Source: Paracoccus aminophilus JCM 7686 (GTDB lineage Bacteria > Pseudomonadota > Alphaproteobacteria > Rhodobacterales > Rhodobacteraceae). Taken from it: DNA of 64,000 bases. Positions 26,092 through 34,011 of this stretch are shown here, piece by piece. The stretch is from contig NC_022044.1 of NCBI RefSeq assembly GCF_000444995.1, positions 124,001 to 188,000 on the forward strand. Reading direction: 5' to 3'. Below the pieces are notes generated by a model. That model did not search any database and was not told the origin of the DNA. It worked only from the letters and a program-made list of their open reading frames with translations. Position 1 is the stretch's first letter; every line of letters starts with the position of its first letter. Made by a program: the position numbers and the translations under genes.

Positions 26092-27089
26092 GGCCCCTCG
26101 CTCCGGCTGCGCCAGATCAGATGGAGAAAGAAGGGCGCGCCGATCAAGGCGGTCAACACGCCAAGCTTGAGATCGCGGCCCGGCGCAATCACCCGCACTG
26201 CGATATCGGCCGCAAGAATGACCGCCGCGCCGCCCAAAGCCGAGGCGGGCAGCAGCCGCGCCGGGCTGGCGCCGACCGCGCGGCGCAGCAGATGGGGCAC
26301 GACCAGACCGACAAAGCCGACCGCACCCGCAACGGCTGTCGCCGCGCCGACCAGCGCGGCAACGCCCAGCACCAGCCGCAGCCGCAGGGACCCAAGGCCG
26401 ATCCCCATCGAGGCCGCCGCATCCTCGCCCAAGGTCAGCGCTTCGAGCCCCTTGCCGGTCGACAAAAGCAGCCCCGCGCCGATCACAAAGAAGGGCAACA
26501 TGGTCCAGACATGCAGCATCGAGCGATCGGCAAGCGAGCCCATCATCCAGAAAATGATCTCATTGGCGGCGAAAGGATTGGGCGAGAGGTTCAGCACCAG
26601 CGAGGTCGCCGCCCCAGCGAGCGCCGAAATCGCGATGCCCGCAAGGATCAGCGGCAGGGCTCCGCCGCGCCCGCCCGCAAGCGTCAGGATGACCAGCACG
26701 GACAGAAGCGCCCCGGCCAAGGCCGCGACGGGCAGGCCAAGCGGCAGGGCGGCGGCAAGCCCGGTCTGGATCGCCAGAACCGCGCCCAAAGCCGCCGACG
26801 CCGAGGTGCCGATCAACCCGGGCTCGGCGAGGGGATTGCGCAGAAAGCCCTGAATCGCCGCGCCCGAGAGGCCAAGGCTTGCGCCAAGCAGCAGGCCAAG
26901 AATGGCGCGGGGCAGGCGGATTTCTTGCATGACCATACCGAGCAGCGGATCGCCCGCGCCGACCAGCGCTGCGAGCGCCGCGCCCGGCGCGACCGGCACT
27001 GTGCCGATCAGCAAGGAGGCCATGAAGAGCGCGAGGACCAGCGCGCCCAAAGCCGCCAGCACGCGGGGATAGGAAGCGGGATCTCTCAT
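26088..27089 (-). CDS. btuC: Vitamin B12 ABC transporter permease
   Basis: 333-residue FecCD-family permease with about ten helices. Family landmarks are EIRLPRAILGLLLGASLGLSG and VGFVGLVVPHLLRRAVG. The start MRDPASYPRV at 27089 overlaps the btuF stop by 4 nt; an in-frame extension upstream lies inside btuF and is rejected. It works with BtuF and BtuD to move cobalamin across the inner membrane. Confidence 0.92.
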   Translation of the reverse strand: MRDPASYPRVLAALGALVLALFMASLLIGTVPVAPGAALAALVGAGDPLLGMVMQEIRLPRAILGLLLGASLGLSGAAIQGFLRNPLAEPGLIGTSASAALGAVLAIQTGLAAALPLGLPVAALAGALLSVLVILTLAGGRGGALPLILAGIAISALAGAATSLVLNLSPNPFAANEIIFWMMGSLADRSMLHVWTMLPFFVIGAGLLLSTGKGLEALTLGEDAAASMGIGLGSLRLRLVLGVAALVGAATAVAGAVGFVGLVVPHLLRRAVGASPARLLPASALGGAAVILAADIAVRVIAPGRDLKLGVLTALIGAPFFLHLIWRSRSEGP

Positions 27090-27952
27090 GGGCTTTCCTT
27101 TTGCTCCTTCTGCACCGCAAGGCGGGCGGCACGCAGTTTTGCGATGGCGGCGAGAACATGAGGCGTGCCGCAGACCCAATCGGGATCGGCCATAGCCGTA
27201 ACGCCCGCCCGCGCGGCGAGGTCCTGCACGGCGGGGTGATCGAGAATGTCTTCCGCGCGCGAGCCGCCGCCAAAGCCCTGCCCACGGATCAAGAGATCGG
27301 GATTGGCCCGCACCAGCTGCTCAAGCGAGAGGATGCCGCCCTGCGACAGACCGGCCTCGGTCGCGATATTGTCGAGCCCCGCCGCGGCGATGATCTGCCC
27401 GGCGAGGCTTTGATCGCCCGAGGTATAGCCATTCGCGCCGTAAAGCGCCGCGCGCGGGCGGGTGGGGGCGCTGTCTTGCAAAGCCGCCAGATCGCGGTCG
27501 AATACGGCGATCATCGCCTCGGCCTCGGGCGCGCGACCCAGAGCCGCGCCCATCTTGCGGATATTGGCGCGGATCGCCTCGAAATCATCTTCCGGCGCGA
27601 ATTGCTCCACCGGGATCTGCAAGCGGCGCAGCATGGCAACCGTCGCGGGCGTGGTATAGCTGCCCGCCAGCACGAGATCGGGGCGCAGCGCGGCGATCTC
27701 TTCGGCGAGGCCATGATTGACCGGATAAAGCGCCGCCTCATCCGCCATGGCCGAGCTGCGCGCATCCCGCGCCAGATAGCTCACCGAGATCAGCTGACCG
27801 GGCGCCGCCAGCATCATCGCGAGCTGATCGGTGCACAGATTCATCGATACGACGCGCCGGGGCGGCTCTGCCGCCGGAACCGCCCAAGCCGCCGGCGCCA
27901 GAAGGCCAAGGCCGAGTGCGATGCACCCAGCCAAGGTCAGCCGTCTTACCAT
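27086..27952 (-). CDS. btuF: Periplasmic vitamin B12-binding protein
   Basis: 288 residues with a signal peptide (LGLGLLAPAAWA). A class III binding-protein fold is indicated by RRVVSMNLCTDQLAMML, ALRPDLVLAGSYTTPATV and NPDLLIRGQG. The start overlaps the btuB stop by 7 nt. Size and neighbours fit BtuF, delivering cobalamin from BtuB to BtuCD. Confidence 0.9.
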   Translation of the reverse strand: MVRRLTLAGCIALGLGLLAPAAWAVPAAEPPRRVVSMNLCTDQLAMMLAAPGQLISVSYLARDARSSAMADEAALYPVNHGLAEEIAALRPDLVLAGSYTTPATVAMLRRLQIPVEQFAPEDDFEAIRANIRKMGAALGRAPEAEAMIAVFDRDLAALQDSAPTRPRAALYGANGYTSGDQSLAGQIIAAAGLDNIATEAGLSQGGILSLEQLVRANPDLLIRGQGFGGGSRAEDILDHPAVQDLAARAGVTAMADPDWVCGTPHVLAAIAKLRAARLAVQKEQKESP

Positions 27953-29880
27953 TTCGCCTCAAGCCCGACATAGGCGGTGCGCCCCTGCGAGCGATAACCC
28001 CAAGCGTCCATGTAGTCCTTGTCGAAGAGGTTCACGACACGGGCGGTCGCGCGCAGGTTTTGGTTGATGTCATAGCCTCCGGCGAGATTGACGACGGTAT
28101 AGCTTGGCAGTTCGCGCGTCGGATAGCTGCCCCAGAACTGCGTATCATAATTGCCCGCGACATGGCGCAGATCGGCGCTCAGATTGCCGCGCCCGCCGTC
28201 GAGATCATAGCTCGCGCGCAGACCGAATTCGTGACGCGGACGGCGGATCTCGACGCTGCCATCGGGGTTCTTGGCGTCAAGATAGGTGTAATTCAGCCCA
28301 AGGCGCAGCGCCTCGGTCGCCTGCAACTGTCCGGCCAGCTCGATGCCTTCGCGCGGGCTTTTGCCGTGTTGGTTGACATAGCTCGCCCGCCCGCTGCCAT
28401 CGGGGGCCGCGCCATAGGCATAGGTGATCTCGTCATCCATCTTTTCGTTGAAATAGGTCAGATCAACCGTGCCGCGCCCGCCGAGCAGCTCGGCCTCGAT
28501 GCCGATGTCAAAGCCGGTGTTGCGCTCGGGCTTCAGGTGCGGATTGCCGAGCGTATAGCTGTCATTGGCGAAAAGCTCGTAATAGGACGGCTTGACCAGA
28601 CCGCGCCCGGCGGAGGCATGAACCCGATAGGGCGCATTCGGCACCTGCCAGGACAAAGCGAGGTTCCAGCTGGTGAAATCGTCAAAGCTCGTGAAGCGAT
28701 CGTGGCGCAGCCCGGCCTGCACATCGAGCCCGTTGTCGAAGAAGCCGCGATATTCGAGCGCCACCGACGTGTTGGCGCGGCGGTAATCGGGGGCGGCGGT
28801 GTTGTCATCCTTGACCCGCTCGACCATCACATTCACCAGCTGGCGCGCTTCGGCCACCTGCTGGCCGTCGAGGCTCGCGCTCAGGCGATATTTCAACGCG
28901 CGGGTCTGGCCCCGCGTCTCGGGCCCGCCGTTCGAGCTTTGCTTGTAGACCGTGTCCTGATAGTCGAGCCGGTGCAGCACCCGCCCGTCCAGCATCGCAT
29001 ATTCGCCCCAGATCGAGCCCAGAGTCTCGTTGCGTGTGCTGTGCTGGTTGGGATCGTCGATCAGATAATCCATATAGCTGGTGGCGGCGTAATTTGTTGA
29101 ATCGTAATCATATTTCTCTTTGGCGCGGCGCAAGGTAAAGCCAAGCTTCACCTCGTCGCTCGCCTGCCAATCGCCGGTCAGGCCAAGGGTGGCGCGGTCG
29201 ATGCCGTCTTTTTCATGGCCGGTGAAAGCCTGATTATAGCCGTGATCGTCGCGCTTTGACGCCGTGAAGGCCAGCCCGCCGCGCTCTGTGCGCTGGGTGA
29301 ACCAGCCCGAGACCGCATAGCCATTCCCGGCCTCGACCGCGCCGCCATAATGCGTGCCCGGCTGGCCCTGCCGCGTGATGATATTGATCACCCCCGCCGA
29401 GGCATTCGCGCCGTAATAGACCGATTGCGGCCCGCGCAGGATCTCGATCCGGTCGATATTGGCGGTCTCGAGCCCGCTCAGGATATATTCGTCATTGCCG
29501 CCGGTCGCGGGGACGCCGTCGATCAGGATCAGCGTGTGATTGGCCTCGGCGCCGCGAATGCGGACCTGCGTGAAGCTGGATCCGGTCGAGCTGACCGCCA
29601 CGCCCGGGACATCGCGCAGAGCGTCCTGCACGCTGCGGATGCCGCGCCGCTCGATCTCATCGGCGGTCAGGATCGTATAGGCGCGCCCATAAGCATTGGC
29701 CGGAATCGGCGAGAGCCCGCCCGAGATCACCACCGTCTCCAGCGTGACGCGACCTGCGGTCTCATCATCCTGCGCCACGGCCGGAGTAACGGGCTGCGTG
29801 ACGTCTTGTGCCATAACGGCAAGCGGCAGCAGCACCGCAGAAATTGCAAGCCAAGAGGTCTGAAGTCGGACCATATCCAT
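27946..29880 (-). CDS. btuB: TonB-dependent outer-membrane vitamin B12 receptor
   Basis: 644 residues. An N-terminal signal peptide ends near LPLAVMAQ, a TonB-box-like ETVVISG follows, and the plug domain contains DALRDVPGVAVSS, VRIRGAEANHTLILIDGVP and RGPQSVYYGANASAGVINI. The C-terminal beta-barrel ends in aromatic ...YVGLEAKW. The cobalamin riboswitch upstream supports BtuB over an iron receptor. ATG 29880 follows GGAAAGGC; ATG 29874 is equally plausible. It needs a TonB/ExbBD system not encoded next to it. Confidence 0.92.
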   Translation of the reverse strand: MDMVRLQTSWLAISAVLLPLAVMAQDVTQPVTPAVAQDDETAGRVTLETVVISGGLSPIPANAYGRAYTILTADEIERRGIRSVQDALRDVPGVAVSSTGSSFTQVRIRGAEANHTLILIDGVPATGGNDEYILSGLETANIDRIEILRGPQSVYYGANASAGVINIITRQGQPGTHYGGAVEAGNGYAVSGWFTQRTERGGLAFTASKRDDHGYNQAFTGHEKDGIDRATLGLTGDWQASDEVKLGFTLRRAKEKYDYDSTNYAATSYMDYLIDDPNQHSTRNETLGSIWGEYAMLDGRVLHRLDYQDTVYKQSSNGGPETRGQTRALKYRLSASLDGQQVAEARQLVNVMVERVKDDNTAAPDYRRANTSVALEYRGFFDNGLDVQAGLRHDRFTSFDDFTSWNLALSWQVPNAPYRVHASAGRGLVKPSYYELFANDSYTLGNPHLKPERNTGFDIGIEAELLGGRGTVDLTYFNEKMDDEITYAYGAAPDGSGRASYVNQHGKSPREGIELAGQLQATEALRLGLNYTYLDAKNPDGSVEIRRPRHEFGLRASYDLDGGRGNLSADLRHVAGNYDTQFWGSYPTRELPSYTVVNLAGGYDINQNLRATARVVNLFDKDYMDAWGYRSQGRTAYVGLEAKW

Positions 29881-30014
29881 GCCTTTCCAACGCAGGCGGC
29901 GCCTGCGGATCCCAGTTCGGCCTGCGGAAAGGATTGCCCCGCGCAGACCCGTGACGGTCACCGCTGCGGAAGGCCGCTTTCCATGCGCGCCCCGCGCCGG
30001 AAATGGGTGAGGGC

Positions 30015-30190
30015 TTGGGCAGGTCTCCTGGCTTGCGGGTCAGCGCTCGGGCCGGTCTTCCCGGGATCATCCCAGTGACATCGTCGGCCGTCGCTCGCCG
30101 CTTACAGTTGCGGGGGCAGCCGCGGATTTGCCTGATAGGCGCACCGCAGTTCCCTTTTAATCCGAGGGGCTGCCCCGGAACCAAAGCTGC
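30015..30190 (-). promoter_or_regulatory. Cobalamin riboswitch upstream of btuB
   Basis: On the minus strand: GGGAACTGCGGTGCG, then the core CTGCCCCCGCAACTGTAAGC, then AAGCCAGGAGACCTGCC. These are the expected B12-element blocks in order, about 135 nt before the btuB start. It accounts for most of the 441-nt gap between btuB and the Rrf2 regulator. Confidence 0.95.
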
Positions 30191-30304
30191 CCGAGCCTTG
30201 GTCCGTCACCCCGGTTTTTGTCAAGACCATTCAACCGAGTTACGGCCTTGGTTGGGGGTGGCGCGCCTTTCAGACCCCGCCCACCTTGACTTTCGGCGCG
30301 AATC

Positions 30305-30321
30305 GTAACATATGAAGTTAC
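30305..30321 (+). promoter_or_regulatory. Inverted-repeat operator abutting the Rrf2 start codon
   Basis: GTAAC-N7-GTTAC ends on the base before the ATG of the Rrf2 gene. This placement is typical of autorepression. There is no strong Shine-Dalgarno; only GAAG lies in the spacer. Confidence 0.55.
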
Positions 30322-30765
30322 ATGAAACAGAACAGCCGCCTCTCCGCCGTCCTTCACGCCTTGCTGCATATGGCCGAGCATGACGGGCCGATGACCTCTG
30401 AAAAGCTCGGCGAATGCCTGAGCGCCAATCCGGTCGTGGTGCGCCGCACCATGGGGCTTTTGCGCGAGGCCGGGCTGGTCTCGGCCGAGCGCGGTCATGC
30501 AGGCGGTTGGCGGATCTCGGCGGATCTGGCGCAGGTTACCTTGCTCCAGCTTCATGCCGCTTTGGGCGAGCCCGCGATCTTTGCCATCGGCAATCACAGC
30601 GAGCATCCCAAATGTCTGGTCGAGCAGACCGTGAATGCCGCGCTCGATCACGCTTTCGCCGAGGCCGAGGCGCTGCTGCTCTCTCGTTTCGCCCATGTGA
30701 CATTGGCCGATCTGGCCGAGGATTTCGCGCGCCGCCATCAAGAGTATCGCGCCGCCAAGGAGTGA
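30322..30765 (+). CDS. Rrf2-family transcriptional regulator
   Basis: 147 residues. A winged helix-turn-helix at the N-terminus (about residues 1-65, MTSEKLGECLSANPVVVRRT) with the Rrf2 segment AERGHAGGWRI. Only two cysteines are present (about positions 32 and 96), not the three-cysteine Fe-S motif of IscR/NsrR, so it resembles the cluster-free YwnA-like branch that senses thiol or electrophile stress. It is 3 nt upstream of the thioredoxin-reductase-like gene, its probable target. Confidence 0.9.
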   Translation: MKQNSRLSAVLHALLHMAEHDGPMTSEKLGECLSANPVVVRRTMGLLREAGLVSAERGHAGGWRISADLAQVTLLQLHAALGEPAIFAIGNHSEHPKCLVEQTVNAALDHAFAEAEALLLSRFAHVTLADLAEDFARRHQEYRAAKE

Positions 30766-30768
30766 AAG

Positions 30769-31656
30769 ATGCAAGATGTGATCGTGATCGGGGGCAGCTA
30801 CGCCGGAATGGCAGCGGCCCTGCAGCTTCTGCGTGCCCGCCGCAAGGTTCTGGTGATCGACGCCGGGCAAAGGCGCAATCGCTTCGTCAGCGCCTCGCAT
30901 GGCTTTCTCGGGCAGGACGGCGTCGATCCGGCGCGGATCTGGGCCGAGGCGCGCGCGCAATTGCGGGCCTATCCGACGCTGAGCTGGGTCGAAGCGACCG
31001 CCGCAGAGGTCAGCGGAGCCAAGGATGATTTCCGCGTGACGACCACGACGGGCGAGCAGTTTGCGGGGCGGCGACTGTTGCTCGCGACCGGCGTCTCCGA
31101 TGAGCTTCCCGAGATCGAGGGCCTTGCCGCGCGGTGGGGCAAGGGCGTCTTCCATTGCCCCTATTGCCACGGCTACGAGCTCGATCAGGGCCGCATCGGC
31201 GTCATTGCCACCGGCCCGATGTCGATCCATCAGGCCCAGCTTTTGCCGGAATGGGGCGAGATCACCTTCCTGACGAATGACCGGTTTTCGCCCGATGCCG
31301 ATCAGCGCGCCGATCTCGCCCGCCGTGGCGTGACGCTTGAGGAAACCCCGATCGCGCGCCTGACGGGCCTCGCCGATGTCGAGCTGGCGGACGGACGGAT
31401 CCTGCCTTTCGCGGGGCTTTTCACCGCCACGCGCACGAGCCCGGCCAGCCCGGTGGCCGCCGCCTTGGGATGCGCGCTGAGTGAAACCATCTTCGGCCTT
31501 CAGATCCAGACAGGCGACAGCAAGGAAACCAGCATTCCCGGCGTTTACGCCTGCGGCGATGTCGCCCGCGCGCCGCACACGGTCTCGCTGGCAGTGGGCG
31601 ATGGCGCTTGGGCGGGGGCGCAGCTCCACCGCTCGCTGGTGTGGCCAGACGGCTGA
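30769..31656 (+). CDS. FAD-dependent thioredoxin-reductase-like oxidoreductase
   Basis: 295 residues. An N-terminal FAD dinucleotide fold (VIVIGGSYAGMAAALQ), a redox-active disulfide CPYCHG at about residues 130-133 and a C-terminal FAD contact ACGDVAR. It differs from canonical TrxB in the CPYC motif and shorter NADPH domain. Such proteins are commonly paired with Rrf2 regulators. The role is likely NAD(P)H-dependent disulfide reduction under stress; the partner is unknown. Confidence 0.88.
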   Translation: MQDVIVIGGSYAGMAAALQLLRARRKVLVIDAGQRRNRFVSASHGFLGQDGVDPARIWAEARAQLRAYPTLSWVEATAAEVSGAKDDFRVTTTTGEQFAGRRLLLATGVSDELPEIEGLAARWGKGVFHCPYCHGYELDQGRIGVIATGPMSIHQAQLLPEWGEITFLTNDRFSPDADQRADLARRGVTLEETPIARLTGLADVELADGRILPFAGLFTATRTSPASPVAAALGCALSETIFGLQIQTGDSKETSIPGVYACGDVARAPHTVSLAVGDGAWAGAQLHRSLVWPDG

Positions 31657-31738
31657 TCCGCACCGCGCGAAAGCACGGGTCACGCGGGTTGCGCTTTCCG
31701 TGACATAATTCGAGTTACAAACAGTTCAGGCGCAAATG

Positions 31739-31779
31739 AAAGATCAGCCACCCCCATTTCGACGCGGGTGGCCGATCTT
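31739..31779 (-). terminator. Terminator of the MFS exporter gene
   Basis: An inverted repeat AAGATC-GCCACCC/GGGTGGC-GATCTT (one unpaired position in each arm) lies between the converging oxidoreductase and exporter genes. A short T-tract (TTTCA) follows it on the minus strand, so it fits the exporter transcript best and may work both ways. Confidence 0.7.
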
Positions 31780-31803
31780 GTGCCAAAGCGGGTGCCTCCG
31801 GGC

Positions 31804-33378
31804 TTAGGCGCCGGAATGCACCTCCAGCCGCTCTTCCTTCAGCGAAAAGGCCGCGACGAAGGCCAGCGCCGCAATTCCCGCCGCGACCAGGAACAGCACC
31901 TGGAAGGCCCCGGCATAGACATTGGCGATCAGATCTCGCGTCGCGGTCGGCAGACCCGCCGCCACTGCCGGTGAGAGCTTTTCGAGGTCGAGCCCGGCGG
32001 GCAAGGTCACGGCGCTATGCGCCACCAGCGCGGCGACAATCGCGCCATAGACCGAAATCGCAATTGAGGCCCCGCCCATCCGCGTCAGCGACACCGCTCC
32101 GGTTGCAGCCCCCGTGTCGCGGCGCAGCGCCGCATTCTGCACGCCCAAGAGCGGCACCTGCTGGCCGACACCAATCCCGATGCCGTGAAAGAGCATCAGG
32201 GGCGTGATCAGCCATAAGGTCACCGGCGGATGCAGCGCGGAAATCGCGAGCAGGCAGAGACAGCTCAACCCGCTCGACAGCATCGCGAAGGGCCGATAGC
32301 GCCCGGTGCGCGACATGATCCGCCCCGCCGTCAGCGAGCCGAGCACGATGCCTCCGGTCAGCGGCACGAACAAAAGCCCTGCCACGGTCGGCGTCAGCCC
32401 GGTCACCGATTGCAGATACAGCGCGAAATAGGTCGAAAGCCCGATCCCGATCGAGCCCGAGGCCATCGAGATCAGCAGCAGCAGATTGACGGTCTTGCTG
32501 GAAAACAGGCTCAGCGGCACGACCGGCTCTTTCGCGCGTTTCTCGACCTGCACCCAAGCGATGGCCAGCACGATCCCCGCGCCGATCACCGCCAGACCGG
32601 TTGGCGAGAACAGGCCTCCGAAAAGCTGCGAGCCATCCGCCCAGAGCACCAGACTGGCGATACAGCCCGCCAGCAGGGCCGCGCCGAGATAGTCGATTGT
32701 CGGGGTCCGCTCGGGGCGTTTGTGGGGCAGCATCATGCCCAGCCCGGTCAGCACGAGCACACCAATCGGCAGGTTGATGAGAAAGATCGAGCGCCAGCCG
32801 AACATGTCGCTCATAAAGCCGCCGAGCACCGGGCCAATCGCGCTTGCGAGCATCAGCATCAGGCTGGCATAGCTTTGATAACGCGCCCTTTCTCGGGGTT
32901 GGAACAGATCGGCGTTGATCGCGAAAATCGAGGTCACGATCCCGCCGCCGCCCAAGGCTTGCAGCAAGCGCGCTGCGATCAGCGCATCCATCGACACCGC
33001 CAGCGCGCAGATCCCCGAGCCGAGCGTGAAGATCAGAACCGCCGCCATCATCACATATTTGCGGCCGAAGAGATCGCCCAGCTTGCCATAAACCGGCATG
33101 ACCGCGCTCGATCCCAGCAGATAGATCGAGCCGACCCAGCCGAAACGCTCAAGCTGGCCGAATTCGCCGACGATGGTCGGCAAAGCGGTCGCCACGATCT
33201 GATTGTCGAGCGTGGCCATGAACATCGCCGTCATCAGGAAGGCAAAGATCACCAGACGCTGGCGATGCTCGGGCGCAGTTCCAGTGCCAGCGCCAGTGCG
33301 GGTGCCGACACCGACCCCCGCTTTGTCCGCTGCCTCTGCCGCCATGGAACGGGATGTGCTGTCTGAACTGGATGTCAT
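31804..33378 (-). CDS. MFS drug efflux transporter, DHA2/EmrB family
   Basis: 524 residues with about 14 predicted helices, characteristic of the 14-helix drug/H+ antiporters. Motifs are LDNQIVATALPTIVGEFG in helix 1 and GKLGDLFGRKYVM (MFS motif A). The first 40 residues are a low-complexity Gly/Thr/Ala-rich cytoplasmic tail, unusual for the family. It is divergent from a MarR regulator across a palindrome, so it is probably induced by its own substrate through relief of MarR repression. Confidence 0.9.
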   Translation of the reverse strand: MTSSSDSTSRSMAAEAADKAGVGVGTRTGAGTGTAPEHRQRLVIFAFLMTAMFMATLDNQIVATALPTIVGEFGQLERFGWVGSIYLLGSSAVMPVYGKLGDLFGRKYVMMAAVLIFTLGSGICALAVSMDALIAARLLQALGGGGIVTSIFAINADLFQPRERARYQSYASLMLMLASAIGPVLGGFMSDMFGWRSIFLINLPIGVLVLTGLGMMLPHKRPERTPTIDYLGAALLAGCIASLVLWADGSQLFGGLFSPTGLAVIGAGIVLAIAWVQVEKRAKEPVVPLSLFSSKTVNLLLLISMASGSIGIGLSTYFALYLQSVTGLTPTVAGLLFVPLTGGIVLGSLTAGRIMSRTGRYRPFAMLSSGLSCLCLLAISALHPPVTLWLITPLMLFHGIGIGVGQQVPLLGVQNAALRRDTGAATGAVSLTRMGGASIAISVYGAIVAALVAHSAVTLPAGLDLEKLSPAVAAGLPTATRDLIANVYAGAFQVLFLVAAGIAALAFVAAFSLKEERLEVHSGA

Positions 33379-33424
33379 CGGGAATCGCTCATCGGATGCT
33401 GCGGCAATTTGCCATTTGCAGATG

Positions 33425-33439
33425 TATGCTCATAGCATA
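33425..33439. promoter_or_regulatory. Palindromic MarR-type operator
   Basis: TATGCT-CAT-AGCATA, a perfect 6-bp inverted repeat, lies midway between the divergent exporter and MarR genes. Probable operator for both transcripts. Confidence 0.65.
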
Positions 33440-33484
33440 TAACTGACAAGAGCAGATAACTCCGCCCGGAACGAGCCCCATAAC

Positions 33485-33991
33485 ATGACCGACGCCCCGC
33501 AAGACGACAGAACCATGGCCTCGGCTTCGATCGAGCGGATCGCCGATGCCATGTCGCAATGGCGGCTGGTCTTTTCGCGCCGCTATATCGGGCGCGGCGC
33601 GCTCGAAAGCGTGGCGCCGGGGCTGAAACACGCTCATCTCGATGTGCTGGAGGCGGTGCATCGGCTGTCGGGGCGTGGTGAGGCGACGGTCGGCTCGATT
33701 GCCGAGATCATCAATATCGACCCCTCGCGCTCCAGCCGGATGGTCAGCGAGCTGGTCGAGAGCGGACTTCTCAAGCGCGCGGTTTCGCAAAGCGACGGGC
33801 GGCGCGCGGTGGTCGAGCTGGGCGAGAAGACCGAGGGCTTCTTTCAGGCCAAGCGCGCGATTCAGCGCGATCTCTTGGGCAAGATTACCCGCGGCTGGAC
33901 CCCTGCCGAGGTCGAGACCTTCGCCGGGCTTCTGGCGCGTTTCGTTGAGGGTCTGGAAGCGGGCACCCGCGCCGAGGTTGATCGCAGCTGA
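33485..33991 (+). CDS. MarR-family transcriptional regulator
   Basis: 168 residues. The winged helix-turn-helix region TVGSIAEIINIDPSRSSRMV is followed by the wing SQSDGRRAVVEL, as in MarR repressors. It is divergent from the EmrB-type exporter, its likely target. An ATG further on (MASASIERIA) is a possible alternative start. A hairpin overlaps its stop codon. Confidence 0.88.
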   Translation: MTDAPQDDRTMASASIERIADAMSQWRLVFSRRYIGRGALESVAPGLKHAHLDVLEAVHRLSGRGEATVGSIAEIINIDPSRSSRMVSELVESGLLKRAVSQSDGRRAVVELGEKTEGFFQAKRAIQRDLLGKITRGWTPAEVETFAGLLARFVEGLEAGTRAEVDRS

Positions 33992-34011
33992 CGCCCGAGG
34001 CTAGGGCGTCA
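33989..34011. terminator. Bidirectional hairpin containing both convergent stop codons
   Basis: TGACGCCC-N7-GGGCGTCA, a perfect 8-bp inverted repeat. The first TGA is the stop of the MarR gene; the last three bases, read on the other strand, are the TGA of the kinase gene. It is probably a shared two-way terminator, although T-tracts are short. Confidence 0.7.

Noticed and set aside
31700..31718. A second Rrf2-type repeat (GTGAC-N9-GTTAC) downstream of the oxidoreductase gene
   Set aside because: Spacer length and one base differ from the site at 30305, and no promoter follows it.
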